Translations under genes and position numbers: made by a program
NCBI GenBank assembly: GCA_000507305.1
Contig: DF239811.1
Location: forward strand, 1-64,000
Direction: 5' to 3'
DNA from: Breviolum minutum Mf 1.05b.01
Taxonomy: Eukaryota > Sar > Dinophyceae > Suessiales > Symbiodiniaceae
DNA length: 64,000 nucleotides
Shown here: positions 11,336-22,011 of the stretch, piece by piece
Position numbering within the stretch: the first letter of the stretch is position 1
How the letters are laid out: every line of letters begins with the position of its first letter
The notes under the pieces: model-generated
Databases searched by the model: none
The model's input: the letters and a program-made list of their open reading frames with translations, nothing else
What the model was told of the DNA's origin: nothing

Positions 11336-11858
11336 GTAGGTCTGATAGGTAGTCCCCTAATGGGGAGTTCTTTGGGGCCGAGGAAATAATTGAAATTATT
11401 GGGTATTTTGGCCTAGATGGTGGTCACCTAGGCTGACAAAATATGTCGTGTGTGGGTGTAACGTACTGGAGTCCGTATATGAAGGAATATATATATATAC
11501 ATTATATTTATATATATATATTGTAAGTAGTATCGGCTTATATGTATCTGCATATATACATATATCCATATATACATACATATATGCATATATACATATA
11601 TACATATACCTATCATATTACATATACATTGGAACATGGTCCCTTAGTTTGTAAAGGAAACAATCGTTTTGGAAGGAATGAGTTTCCACTCATTTTGGCG
11701 GAAGAGAACGTCTATATATTATCCTTTATACAATAATCAACATATGTACAGCTTTTGTTGAGATCTATATTAGGTCATATTTTTTCCCCGTCGCAATGAA
11801 TGTCATGTAGTAGACACTAGTTTTTGGTGTTCTCCACCTTCGAAGTCCAACTGACAAG

Positions 11859-11965
11859 CTGTTTGCAGCCTGGCCTTCCCGACGAGGACGTATGGAATCC
11901 AAACCGCTCTTCCTCAAGGAGATGCCTTTGTGTGAGGCGGGAAGGATGTACGTTCAGAACCACCG
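11859..11965 (+). CDS. candidate internal exon, unidentified gene
   Basis: The acceptor is either CTGACAAG (11858) or TTTGCAG (11868), and the donor is GTAACC. The frame contains FAAWPSRRGRMESKPLFLKE and then MPLCEAGRMYVQNHR, with GC-rich third positions. A second frame is also open across the patch. Product unknown. Confidence 0.55.
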
Positions 11966-12555
11966 GTAACCTCATCGAGTCCACGGAAACCCCAAAGTAA
12001 CGATTGAAGAACTGGCTTGATTCCTACCAAAATTTTCCTGGTGAATCTAGTGATGTGCCCTCATAATTCTTCAACATGCAAAAGACATGTCTGAGATTTT
12101 GGCTTGGTCAGCGATCTATAAAGGTCATGCCTCGTTCATATAAGCTCAAACGTGCAAATCTCCGACACATATATATATATATATACTATAGTAATTTTGC
12201 GGGTGTATTTCAAGAGTATTCCTAGATCTCACTTGAATATATCACCATCCACGAAAAAGTGGCAATTTCTCGCTTCATACCTCACAGGGTGATATAGCTG
12301 TTGGTGGATCCCTTCTCCGGCACAGTGGGCATCCTGCAGAGCGCCACCCTTGATATACATATTAGAAGACCTGGAGGGGAATCCCATTCCTGAAAATCTT
12401 TCAAATTTCTCAGAATATCCCAAACTCACCTACAGTATGAACTCATGATGATGTAAGTTTTTTTTTTTAATTTGTATGTTCTTTTTTTGCATGGGATTCT
12501 CGATGTGGGCGGAGGGTTTCAAGTTATTTCTTCATATCTTCATTGGATTCTACAG

Positions 12556-12599
12556 GGGTTGTCCAAATTGTGACACCCCAGATGATGACAAAACTGTAC
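12556..12599 (+). CDS. candidate short exon with a CxxC pair
   Basis: It follows GATTCTACAG and ends before GTAACT (or GTACGT at 12596). It reads GCPNCDTPDDDKTV, one half of a possible zinc-binding site. It resembles the GCPNC of Spt4 and the first cysteine pair of RING-type fingers, but it is too short to assign. Confidence 0.45.
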
Positions 12600-12926
12600 G
12601 TAACTAGGAGCTGGCCCAACGATTTCGGGGTAGCACTATTTTGTATAGTCCCAATAGATATGGTACATATAGAAGTACAGTATATAGATATATGATATAT
12701 GTATCATAATATGCATACGTATATTATATTTCACAATATCTATCATAGAACATTTTCTATATTACAATAACATACGATGATGTTTTTATTTGTAAATATA
12801 CACACTGCAACAGTGTATATATTGCAATTTATATAGTATGGGTATATTATGCTTACAGTCTTTATGTTTGTATACACCGTAATACGAACATATCTTCATA
12901 CTGTATTTGTAATGTACACATCCCCG

Positions 12927-13046
12927 AAACTAACAGCAAATGCACCTGAAATTTTTGTCTGGTTGTCAAATACGATCAAACCTCCTTTTTTGGGATGGCC
13001 CCCATTTTTCAGGGGCGAACTGTCGGCTATGTTAGTTTCAGGGAGG
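12927..13046. mobile_element. introner-like element, GAAACTAACAGC family
   Basis: The left CCGAAACTAACAGCAAATGC plus ACCTGAAA pairs with the right TTTCAGGGGCGAACTGTC and ATGTTAGTTTCAGG. Copies lie at 25883-25956, 36552-36650, 38005-38115 and 63868 onward. Confidence 0.75.
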
Positions 13047-13558
13047 GTCATGTGATTCCTTCCAAGAGGTCATGACCTCCGAGTGGCTCGGTGGAGGTGC
13101 CGATATGACCACCGATAGGGTGTTTCATTCCTGGGATGCGAAAAAAGGGGGTTACCTGATTCCAATCCGACACCTTAATTTGATTGATGGACCTTGGTGA
13201 AAGTAAAGCAGTTTGGTGTAGTGAAAGTTTTGTTTTTTTGATACATCAGTGTTTTTCTTTGCCAGATTGTCACCAGGTAATTTTGTAATTGGTGCAAGAT
13301 GTTCACCTTTTCGGTGAAGATATCGGTTGGAGTTTTTGGTATGCACCACCTAACATACACCTTTGGTGAACTGATATAGCAGTGCAACGTCCATCACTTG
13401 CAAATAGATGAGATTTTTCATTGTTGCTTAAGCGAAGGGTATGGACCAAGGAATCGGGTCTTGCCAACTGAGTTTTCCAACAGTGCTGCTAGTTGCCAGT
13501 AATGCCATCAATTCTTTCACTGGAACTTGGGCATTTACAGTAAATCCATTTTTTGCAG

Positions 13559-13661
13559 GAATATATCAATGGAATTTTTCACAAAAAATGTAACATCAGA
13601 GGTGATTCGAAAGTCTTCATCCTGCGAGTTGTGTAGAATGAGATTTGTTTTCTCTCATATG
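13559..13661 (+). CDS. candidate exon, possible RING-CH (MARCH/Doa10-like) half
   Basis: The exon follows TTTTTTGCAG. It reads NISMEFFTKNVTSEVIRKSS and then SCELCRMRFVFSHM. The CELC plus FxF pattern is what ends a RING-CH finger in MARCH/Doa10-type ubiquitin ligases (family knowledge). The first half of such a finger (C-x2-C, C-x-C, H-x2-C) was not found upstream. The next exon carries a membrane segment, as expected for that family. The assignment is inference. Confidence 0.4.
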
Positions 13662-14097
13662 GTTTTGGGCGTCTGTTCTTCGAACAGTTTAGGCATGTTT
13701 TTTCTGGGAGATAATATCAATCGTTTAAGTTTAACTTGGTGGTGGTGGGCCGAGATTTGTTTAAAGAATTTCTGAGATCTTGTGAAAGATTTTAGGACTC
13801 GAGGGTATCTGCATATAGAATTCTACACCGCCAATTCGAAGCAGAAATCTGCAATATTTCAGTTGTTGTCTTGACACAACTGTTCATGTTTGTTTTATTC
13901 TCCCGAGTCTTTTTTGTTACTGCCATTTTCCTTTTAGCTTATTGTTTCAATCAAACGTTTCTCACCCCAAAAGACTCATATATACTTCATCTTCCAATTT
14001 GAGAAACTCATGTTTATTAAAGATTGAAATCGCAAACCAAGCAACAAACCGAGGCATTTTGATCGAGCCATTTTCCTTGTCAGGTGGTTATTATCAG

Positions 14098-14220
14098 CAT
14101 CAACTTGCCATCTATTTACCTCCACTGGTGGGCTTTCGCAAAGAATTTCGATACCGCTTGCAAGTGACGATTCTGACTCTCGCCCTCGTGTGGTTGACCG
14201 TTGTTGTCGAGTTGAATTGA
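14098..14220 (+). CDS. candidate exon with a membrane segment
   Basis: After TTATTATCAG the phase-zero frame reads HQLAIYLPPLVGFRKEFRYR and then the hydrophobic run LQVTILTLALVWLTVVVEL, ending in an in-frame TGA at 14218-14220 unless a donor (GTTGAA) is used just before. Order and phase after the CELC exon match a RING-CH finger followed by a first transmembrane helix. An alternative acceptor (TTGTCAG, 14083) would lengthen it. Confidence 0.5.
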   Translation, partial: HQLAIYLPPLVGFRKEFRYRLQVTILTLALVWLTVVVELN

Positions 14221-14532
14221 AGTAACTTCCAATGTTTTTTTGTTTTTCCCTAGGGAAACGTTGTTTCTAGTGTTGAGTTTTGAACAAGTTGGGGGGACAT
14301 TGTTGTGAAATCTTTCCAAATTTTTGAGGTATGGCCATTACTTGTGTTCATTCTGATCTTTTTTGACCTTTGGACCCTCAATTAATGCGAATCCATTGAG
14401 ATCAGCAACGCCTTTTTTTTTGTGGAAAAAAACACAACAGTGCTATATTTGGCGGTTGTAAGTTGTAATGAATAAATTCATACATCCGAGATGGGATGGA
14501 AAGTTTGGAGTGTGACAGTTTCTTTTTTGGAG

Positions 14533-14606
14533 GTTTTTCTAAAACCATGGGCTGAGTCTGAACGAACTAACCTTGAAGAAGCTAAGAGCCAAACCCGTGA
14601 TTTGAT
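14533..14606 (+). CDS. candidate internal exon, unidentified gene
   Basis: Between TTTTTTGGAG and the consensus donor GTAAGC. Reads VFLKPWAESERTNLEEAKSQ and TRDL, a charged helix. It leaves two bases. A 20-base micro-exon at 15101-15120 (after TTTGCTACAG, before GTCCTT, reading SQRFEA) would continue it in phase. Confidence 0.55.
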
Positions 14607-14755
14607 GTAAGCTCAATAGCTGTGGTTCCTATAGAAAATATATACTGAAACACTTTGTCAACAAGCAAATTTTGCATGTACAGTTAAACTAAAAATCCAA
14701 CTTCTAGGCGTTATATTTGATGAAAACAAAGCCAAGAAAAACACCCCAAAAATTA

Positions 14756-14866
14756 ACATACACTCTGGTAAACTGACATAGCTGGCTGGAAAATGGACCC
14801 GAATTGAAGATATATTTCCTAATGAAAATGGGGGATATTCCATTGCTATGTTAGTTTACCAGAGGG
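14756..14866. mobile_element. introner-like element, CTGGTAAACTAACATAGC family
   Basis: ACTCTGGTAAACTGACATAGC at the left pairs with GCTATGTTAGTTTACCAGAG at the right. Close relative of the copy at 4417. Confidence 0.8.
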
Positions 14867-14934
14867 TAGCCCCTGAAAAATGATGGTTGCTAAGACACGC
14901 AAAGGTGACGACTGATTTCAGGTGCGAACTATTA

Positions 14935-15312
14935 CACCCCAGAAATTTAACGGTTCGCCCCTAAAGATAGGCAATTCCAAAAGGAAAGGATCATCTTCCA
15001 ACCATCATTTTTCAGGGGCGAGCTGTTAAATTTCGGGGGTGTAAACGTTCGGAGGGTGTAGAAAAGGGTGACATCCTCAAATCCCCCTGATTTGCTACAG
15101 ATCGCAGAGGTTCGAGGCAGGTCCTTCCTTGCTATAGTAACCACAGGCGAAAATAATCACATGTCACATATACCATACCCTCCCACGAAAAATTAACATG
15201 ACAATCTAGGTGGTGGCAACTCAAATATTTTTGGTATTTTCACCCCCGAAAATTGGGGAAGATGAACCCAATTTGACTCATATTTTTGAGATGGTTTGAA
15301 ACCACCACCCAG
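14935..15312. mobile_element. two introner-like elements side by side
   Basis: The first (14935-15046) pairs ACACCCCAGAAATTTAAC with GTTAAATTTCGGGGGTGT. The second (15207-15312) belongs to the GTGGTGGTTTCAAA family: CTAGGTGGTGGCAACTCAAA at the left, TTTGAAACCACCACCCAG at the right. The micro-exon 15101-15120 lies between them. Confidence 0.7.
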
Positions 15313-15461
15313 CAATGTTAAAAAATCCACCATTTGGGGCGTCGATGTATTTCCTGGTCCTACTGAAACATGGGGTTTGAAAAACATGTCGACTCATCCT
15401 GATTTGGATGAGACCAGTTGCCCAACAAATTGGGGGATCCTGGATGCTCCCCCCTCAGCAG

Positions 15462-15870
15462 GAATCCTCCGCTTCCATTGAACGATGCCTTGATGATGAG
15501 CTTCTTACAACAGAAGCATCGTTCGCCCAAATACTCCACGCCACTAGGGGCAAAAACTGGGGGCAACAAAGGTGGCTGGCTGTGGCGTGAAAACGAGGTT
15601 AAAACATATATCTCGTTTTTGTCATGTTGGAATTGAAATGATCAGCAATAAAAGGAGGGTATACTATACTGTTGATTTGGTTTTGATTTTGAGGGCCGTC
15701 GTTTCTGAGATCGTTCGAGTGAATTTTTAGTGACTGACCTCATTCGAAATGGCCTTGCAGGTGTCATTTCAGCAGTGTCCATTGGTTAATGAGAGTGCAG
15801 ATGTTACACTACCCATCATGATTTTGTTCGCATCTTTTTCTGACCACTTTGGCCTGAAAGAGTCTCAGAG
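15462..15870 (+). CDS. two candidate exons (15462-15581, 15761-15870)
   Basis: The first follows CCCTCAGCAG and reads ESSASIERCLDDELLTTEAS, FAQILHATRGKNWGQQRWLA. The second follows GGCCTTGCAG and reads VSFQQCPLVNESADVTLPIM, ILFASFSDHFGLKESQR. With the first donor at 15582 both are in phase zero at the junction. The end of the second exon may be at 15870 or 15879. No family recognised. Confidence 0.6.
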
Positions 15871-15954
15871 GTGTAGGCAGTAGTTGTTTAAGTCATGGCT
15901 CCAGCACAGTTTTGGATTGAGATTCGAATCAGATTCCCCTTCTAAGCCTTGCAG

Positions 15955-16254
15955 ACATACTTTCGAAATCCCATCAATGTAATCCTTCCCAAAAAGAAAA
16001 CATATACTTCAGTTTTTTTTTCAAAAAACAAATCGCATTTCCAAGTATCAGCTACTGTTTCTTCTTTTCCCCTATATATAGTCTCCTCTTTAAAATGGTA
16101 CCATTTTTTTTTATCTCAGCTGGTTCCATTGGAGCCAGCCTTGAAGCAGTTGAGGTCCAAGTATCTAGCACCAAGCATTAACACTTGGCGCGTTTCCACT
16201 TTTTTCTGGAACTCGGGTGATGCTGGCACAGGCGCGCATTGGGTGCTAGCCTTA
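15955..16254 (+). CDS. candidate exons (15955-15978, 16120-16254)
   Basis: The short first exon reads TYFRNPIN (or HTFEIPS in another phase) before GTAATC. The second follows the T-tract acceptor TTTATCTCAG and reads LVPLEPALKQLRSKYLAPSI, NTWRVSTFFWNSGD, then reaches TAA at 16252-16254. A GT after AACTCGG near 16218 would instead splice it to 17010 in phase. Confidence 0.5.
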
Positions 16255-17009
16255 TAAGAGAAAAAACAAGAAAATCCGAACAAAAAAACGGATGGAAGGT
16301 GAGATACGTTATCAAATCCCATGTCTTTCAGCCATGATACGGAGCAGATTTTTTGTTGTTTCTTGGCCAAGTTTTTTTGTGATATCAATTTCTCAGGACT
16401 TTTCGGGACCTTAGCTTATTGCGTTTTTTTTTTTAGTTTTTGGACCCTTGATTGGGTCATGTTTTAGGAACAACCATGTTTCCAGTTTGGGGGGGTCAAT
16501 CATTTTGAACACCTTTATGGTCCACTAACAATTCAACCCTTGAAAGCAGGGAACCTAGAGTTTACCAACATATACATCTGGTCAAATTATGATGATAACA
16601 ACAGGTGACAAAGCACCCTACAGCATAGTGTTGTAAATTATTATGCAAATCGATATCTTTCATTCCATAATCACCTTTCAAGGCGTGCCGTGCCAATTGA
16701 ACCCAAAGGGATGTGGGAATTGACACCCCTGAGGGAATCATGAGGGGCACTCTTTGGAAGGTCCAGGTAGATTAATGTATGATTTATCATACAATCTATA
16801 TTGTGTATCATTTGCTCATGCATATCGCCCTTTTTCGGACCTTTAGACATTTCAGGCTCTCCCCTTCCAACAGGCAACTAAGTGTTTTTCTTTCCAGATT
16901 ACTCAAGAGAATGATCCAATATGCATTATTTATACATAAAAATGTATTTATGAACAAATGATCCAATATGATTTGAGTTTTTGTTGACACTTCAATTTGC
17001 CCATAGCAG

Positions 17010-17098
17010 ATAGTCCCAAGAGACAGGAGAAGTACCGTTCAGCCTTCGAAATTCGGGACCTTTGGGTCGTTTCGGTGGATGCTTGGGCTGCAGCTTAG
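17010..17098 (+). CDS. candidate terminal exon, unidentified gene
   Basis: It follows GCCCATAGCAG and reads SPKRQEKYRSAFEIRDLWVV and SVDAWAAA, then TAG at 17096-17098. The two-base entry fits a donor near 16218. A microsatellite begins about 90 bases later, so this may be the 3' end of the gene. Confidence 0.5.
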
Positions 17099-17134
17099 GG
17101 GCAGCTTGTTGGAAGAAATTCCAAAGCAAAAATT

Positions 17135-17267
17135 GATAGTATCCAGTATCTAGTATCCAGTATCTAGTATCCAGTGTCTAGTATGAGTTGATGATGATTC
17201 GATGATGATTTGATGATTATTTGACGATGATGATGACGGTGATGATGATGATGATGACGATGATGAC

Positions 17268-17300
<33 letters not shown>

Positions 17301-17374
17301 GATGATGATGATGATGGTGATGATGATGATGATGATGATGATGGTGATGATGACGATGAGGATGATGGTGATGG

Positions 17375-17444
<70 letters not shown>
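17135..17444. repeat. short tandem repeats then a GAT/ATG microsatellite
   Basis: About three units of AGTATCCAGTATCT-type sequence (17135-17184), followed by a long interrupted GAT/ATG run (17189-17444). The poly-Met and poly-His open frames across it are artefacts of the repeat. Confidence 0.95.
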
Positions 17445-18069
17445 ACTTTGAGTCTATGGTTTCAGGGTATTCACCATTGTTGATAGCCTTTCCATATTTG
17501 ACTTGTGGAATACTAGCTGACTTTTGAAGAAGCAGATGGTGGAATCCTCCCAAAGGCAGAAGGTACTAGATTTTGATGAGACAATGCTTCATCAGAGAGG
17601 ATCATTTGCCATCCTATCTGTGCCAATGGTACATACGTGTACATACTGTCCATGGTTGAAATCCCCAACAACCACCTGGGCTGTAGCAAAACAAACATTG
17701 TAAATAATTGGATAAACTACCAACCTCAAATCCTATCAACTGGTTAGCCGGGTTTCTTTGCCATCAACAGTGTGTCTATCTTTTTTTGCTGTCCTTCCCA
17801 TGTTTCAACCATTGTGAACGATGTATGATTTTGGTTGGCAATCCTGAGGAATCTCCAAGGTTGACGAGGTCGCTTGGAAAGGCTTCGATTTGACGTGACT
17901 TTGGAGACAAGATGCGTTACAAAAGTTGGAGCAGAAGATGGGTTCAACACCTACAGTGGATCTACATCCTTCACAAATCCTACTACGTGGATCAACATCC
18001 TTTAGAAATCCTACTACGTGGATCTACATTTTTCGCAACATCCTGGATACGATCAGCAGCTAATCTACG
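17445..18069. other. spacer with a 31-bp tandem repeat
   Basis: No convincing exon. At 17957-18047 a 31-bp unit beginning TGGATCTACATCC is present two and a half to three times. Phrases of the GTTGATGGTTCAGA element family (ATCCCCAACAACCACC) occur near 17660. Confidence 0.6.
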
Positions 18070-18394
18070 ATGGATTCTGTGGTTGGTGGACGAAAACCCC
18101 GCGGGGAAGGGGTTGCGAAGGGTCGTGAAATTTCGGTACCTGAAACTGTCCAAGCCGAAGCTCCAAGCCCACCATGTTGGACATGGATGAGTGGAAACGA
18201 CTCAGTTAGGAGGTCACGCTGGTTGAGAGGCAACATGCATCTAAGAAAACTTCTGTCGCAACTGCACCTACTGCTCTTTGGCGAAAAACAATGAAAAACA
18301 AACATCAACCCCCAACGACGTGTCCGACGTGACTTGCCCACATGTGCACGGCGACAGCCCCTGCAGTGTGAAACCTTTGGATGATGTTTTGGCG
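18070..18394 (+). CDS. coding patch of unclear structure, possible gene start
   Basis: A GC-rich patch. One frame starts at ATG 18070 and reads MDSVVGGRKPRGEGVAKGRE. A second frame after CTCAGTTAG (about 18213) reads EVTLVERQHASKKTSVATAP. A third, to a GTTGGT donor after 18394, contains TPNDVSDVTCPHVHGDSPCS and VKPLDDVLA. Small introns are likely but I could not fix them. The minus strand is also open for 141 codons, so even the strand is not certain. Confidence 0.35.
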
Positions 18395-18723
18395 GTTGGT
18401 TGAAACAATGCTCAATGTCAATGTCTGAGTCTGAAAACCATCCCCAAAACGTTCCGATTTCGCGATGGTTTTTATGAGGATCCAACTTGGTAAAGGTTTT
18501 TGAAAAATGTAAATAAACATTTCTTCACCAAAATGTGTACATTTTCCCAAAGATGGCAAAGTCCTGAGCCATCACCGTCTCAGAATCTTTGAAGGATTCA
18601 ATCTGTTATCGAAAAAAGATGATCTGCGACTTGTTGTTGGTGTTGTTTCTTGATGTTTTCCTCGCATTTATGGGACATACAGTATGCACATACACGCACG
18701 TACCCCAAAATGTGGGTTTTCAG

Positions 18724-18873
18724 ACCTTGTTCTGTTGGAAGTACGTCCAAGTGAAACACAACTTGTGAGGATAGAGATCTTTAGGGATGCTGAAGATCCA
18801 AGGCACTATCATTTCATTCATGACTATTCCACTTCTACGAAAACTGAGCTTTGCGTTCTTTTTAAATTGCATT
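18724..18873 (+). CDS. candidate internal exon, unidentified gene
   Basis: It follows GTGGGTTTTCAG. The frame reads LVLLEVRPSETQLVRIEIFR, DAEDPRHYHFIHDYSTST and on to the donor GTAGAA. One base is left over, which fits an exon at 19011 (after GGCGTTTCAG) reading PTWRGNSEFTANSFMSTPGW. The alternating hydrophobic pattern looks like beta-strands. Product unknown. Confidence 0.6.
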
Positions 18874-19010
18874 GTAGAAAAAGAAGGGACGATTTCAAAA
18901 TTCCAAGAGTTCAAAAAAACACCTCATTTTATTACATTTGGATACATTTGGACCATCGAGAGCTTCACACCCGGTGGGGTGGGACCCGTTGCGGGGTGGG
19001 GGCGTTTCAG

Positions 19011-19170
19011 CGCCAACATGGCGTGGCAACTCAGAGTTTACAGCTAACTCTTTCATGTCAACTCCTGGTTGGAAAGATGTTGGTTTCTGGAAGTCCTTTG
19101 AGATTGAAAGATGTTGGTTTATAAAGGAACATAATGCAACATTACAAGCGAGTTTGAGATTTTTTTTCTA
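19011..19170 (+). CDS. candidate exon, end uncertain
   Basis: It starts after GGCGTTTCAG and reads PTWRGNSEFTANSFMSTPGW, KDVGFWKSFEIERCWFIKE, and stays open to TAG at 19169-19171. Several GT dinucleotides inside could end it earlier. Confidence 0.45.
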
Positions 19171-19759
19171 GATTCTAAATCATGCACACAAATTTAAGGT
19201 AAATCCGTTACAGTCTTAAGGCAGGGCGCAAGTTCTATACATACCTGGATCCCTTTTTTTGTTTCTGTGAATGGCTATGGAGCATCTGAGCTCCTCATGG
19301 ATTTTCCTCAACTTGTCTCAATCAATTGAACCTTTGAGAATAAATTGGTTGAAGTTGATTTTTTTGAACAGATATCAACATGTTTGGAAAAATACAATCA
19401 AAACTTCTTTCAAATCAAGCTTCATCGAAGTTTCATATTCTTGTTGAAACCCATCCTGTAGTTCATCTTCGATTTCCGTTCAACTCTTTTTTTCATTTGA
19501 ATGCCAGGGTCGATCAACTCCGAAAAATTGGGGGATGGTCATCCCACCTTTTATAGGGAATCCTTACAATGGGTATATATTAGGTCTACCCCCCACCCAC
19601 TAACAGTGGATAAATGATTTTTAATGTGAGACCTCCACTAAAATGAGCACAACGAATTTGCAGAAAAAGTATCATAAAATAATGTCATGCAGAGTTGTTT
19701 AACTCTGAGACTTTGACTTCACTTTTGGAATTTGAATTTCAGAAGTCACTTTTGCAACA

Positions 19760-19795
19760 CCCTAAACCCTAAACTAAACCTTAAACCCTAAACCC
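19760..19795. repeat. interstitial telomere-like block (CCCTAAA)
   Basis: Five consecutive CCCTAAA-like units, two of them degenerate (CTAAA, CCTTAAA). TTTAGGG is the telomere unit reported for dinoflagellates and many plants. It sits at the left edge of the minisatellite below. Confidence 0.75.
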
Positions 19796-19859
19796 ATGAA
19801 AAAAAGGCATAGTGACGAGCTTCAAAATCATCACAAAGGAAGAAAAATAAGCGCCTAAA

Positions 19860-20385
19860 ACGAGCACAGTTTTGGCACAAAGAAAGGTGAATTTGAGCAC
19901 AAAAAATTCTAAGCCCAAGCCTTTCCAAAAAAGCATATTTTGTGCGCAAATCTAGGCTAATTTGTGCACAAAATCAGGTGAAATTGTGCACAAATTCAGA
20001 CTAAAACGAGCACAACAGAAAGCACAAATCTAGACTAAATTGTGCACAAAATCAGACTAAACCGAGCACAAATCCAGACTAAATTGTGCACAAAATCAGG
20101 TGAAATTGTGCACAAATTCAGACTAAAACGAGCACAACACAAAACCACAAATCTAGGTGAAATTGTGCACAAAATCAGACTAAATTGTGCACAAATCCAG
20201 ACTAAATTGTGCACAAAATCAGGTGAAATTGTGCACAAAATCAGGCTAAAACGAGCACAAAATCAGACTAAATTGTGCACAAAATCAGGTGAAATTGTGC
20301 ACAAATTCAGACTAAAACGAGCACAACAGAAAGCACAAATCTAGGTGAAATTGTGCACAAACTCAGACTAAAACGAGCACAAAAA
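19860..20385. repeat. 22-bp minisatellite
   Basis: Units such as TTGTGCACAAAATCAGACTA(AA) alternate GTGCAC with GAGCAC and CAGACTAAA with CAGGTGAAA. Unit length 22 with a few longer units. Because 22 is not a multiple of three and the unit has few stop codons, frames of 67-100 codons are open on both strands. I take these as non-coding. Confidence 0.9.
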
Positions 20386-20615
20386 AACGCAGCCCAAAAA
20401 GTTTCCAAAAATGTAAGGAAAAAAAAGTCATTCCAAAATGATTACTTTAAAGGCAGGAGCCAGGAGCCAGGAACCACGGCCCGCCCGCTGCCAGACCAGA
20501 AAAAGGCAACCCAAAATGATTAGTTTTAAAAGGAAGGGCCAGGGCAGTACAGCTGATGGCAGTCATTACGCAGATGATCGGTCAGGCAGGGAAAAATAAA
20601 TTTTGGCAGTTTCAG

Positions 20616-20894
20616 GGATGCGGCCAGCGGGGCATTTTGAGGCCCTTGAGCTCAGTTTTTTTCGTGCTCATTTTGTGCTTCTGGATTGTGGTCACTGTTA
20701 CTGCGCAGGGGGTAGATTAAAGGTATATAAACCCCTATGTATCAGGTTGATGACCATCCCCACACACCCATGTTTCTATAACCAACTTCTTTGAGGCCTT
20801 GCCCATGCGAGAAGACGTGGATTCTTTGAGGATTTTTCAACGGCTGCTAGAGAAGGACCATCTCCAAAAAAAAAAACGGCGACATAGCCGTTAA
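20616..20894 (+). CDS. two candidate exons (20616-20722, 20796-20894)
   Basis: The first follows GGCAGTTTCAG and reads MRPAGHFEALELSFFRAHFV, LLDCGHCYCAGGRLK before GTATAT. The second enters in the same phase after CTTCTTTGAG and reads ALPMREDVDSLRIFQRLLEK, DHLQKKKRRHSR, then TAA at 20892-20894. The basic tail and stop suggest a C-terminus. Product unknown. Confidence 0.55.
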
Positions 20895-20967
20895 AATGGA
20901 CATCTAACAAGAAAGGCTGATGGAGTAGAAATCCCTTGTAAGTTAGTTGATATGCCAATTTTTGGAA

Positions 20968-21066
20968 ATACCCTTCAGGGAACTAACATCATATTCCATC
21001 AAAAATCACATTTGAAGATGATTTTCCTTTTCCCAAGGTGGGATATGTTAATTCCCTGGAGGGTAT
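20968..21066. mobile_element. introner-like element, CAGGGAACTAACAT family
   Basis: CCTTCAGGGAACTAACAT pairs with ATGTTAATTCCCTGGAGGG. The middle GATGATTTTCCTTTTCCC is shared with the copy at 62262-62355. A third relative lies at 41160-41260. Confidence 0.8.
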
Positions 21067-21124
21067 TGCTTACAGTTTTCTTTATTGTTTTACCGTTATG
21101 AACTGGTGAACAAAACGCTGTCAG

Positions 21125-21395
21125 GACGACAGGAGGTTTGGACCGTCGTTTGGCCCGTTGGACCACGGATATCACCCACCGACTTCTTAGACTTCAGAAA
21201 GAAAAAACATGTCCTACGCCATTTAACTAACCAAGGCAAGATCAAATAAGACAGTTAGCTTCCTTTACAAGATTGGGTTTCCTTCAAAAATAGATAGGTT
21301 TCATGTTTCCACCTTTTTCTTTTGGGTTCAACTGAGTTGCTCCTCAGCAACTGATTCCAAAGGAGAGGGGCTTGGCGTCCAGGTGGAGAAAACAG
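21125..21395 (+). CDS. two candidate exons (21125-21210, 21348-21395)
   Basis: The first follows AACGCTGTCAG and reads RQEVWTVVWPVGPRISPTDF, LDFRKKKH before GTCCTA. The second follows TGCTCCTCAG and reads QLIPKERGLASRWRKQ before GTGTGG. Both meet in phase zero. They could continue with a short exon near 21777 (QTGTVHGLEL). Not recognised. Confidence 0.55.
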
Positions 21396-22011
21396 GTGTG
21401 GTTTCTCAGGATGGTTGTTTTTTTTGTACAAAAGATAGTCTGATAGATGGTGAACGAGGGAGATATTATCCAGGTTTCACATTTCAGAAGTTTTTGTTTG
21501 CTTGTAATGAGGTGAATAGATTTCTGGTACTGACAAATCTAAAAAAACAATTCCTATGAAGATTTAATAGATGCGTGATTTGCAGCTGTGAAAGGCTCCG
21601 AAACAACTGCAAATATTAGTTTGCAGTCTTGATTCAACCAAAAAATGCATTGATGCTTTGCCTGTTGATGGTATCCCCACAAATGCTGATCAGAAAAGAA
21701 TCTCCCTACCTACAGTACTAAAGATTTGTCTAGAATGGAAAAATGAGTTTAAGCAAGAACCTGCTGATTATGTAGCAGACGGGAACTGTACACGGGCTTG
21801 AGCTGGTGGAATGAAGGCACTTGATACTTCCATGTTTTCAGGGACTGACCTGTAGTTTGTTACAAACAAAGTCATCCCTTCTTCAATCCAAGGTTGCTAA
21901 ATTAAAGTAAAACCAGGTGAGTTTCTGTTGACCAACCAGCCATTTTAAGTTACTTTGTTCTTATGGTACCTGAGATATTTAGAGGGACATTTGTCACCAG
22001 CAGGCTCACCG

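Noticed and set aside
11396-11654. Tyr/Ile-rich frames on both strands
   Set aside because: They come from the TATATACATATA dinucleotide-like tract.
12556-12599. Spt4 transcription elongation factor
   Set aside because: Only GCPNC is shared; the residues that follow (DTPDDDK) do not fit, and no second Spt4 exon was found.
17164-17553. 129-codon poly-His frame on the minus strand and poly-Met frame on the plus strand
   Set aside because: Product of the GAT/ATG array; no flanking gene signals.
18060-18485. 141-codon frame on the minus strand
   Set aside because: Its composition fits the antisense of GC-rich coding DNA; plus-strand acceptors and donors are better. Not fully excluded.
20042-20344. 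100-codon frame in the minisatellite as a repeat protein
   Set aside because: Both strands and several frames are open because of the 22-base unit; no start context, acceptor or neighbouring exon supports it.
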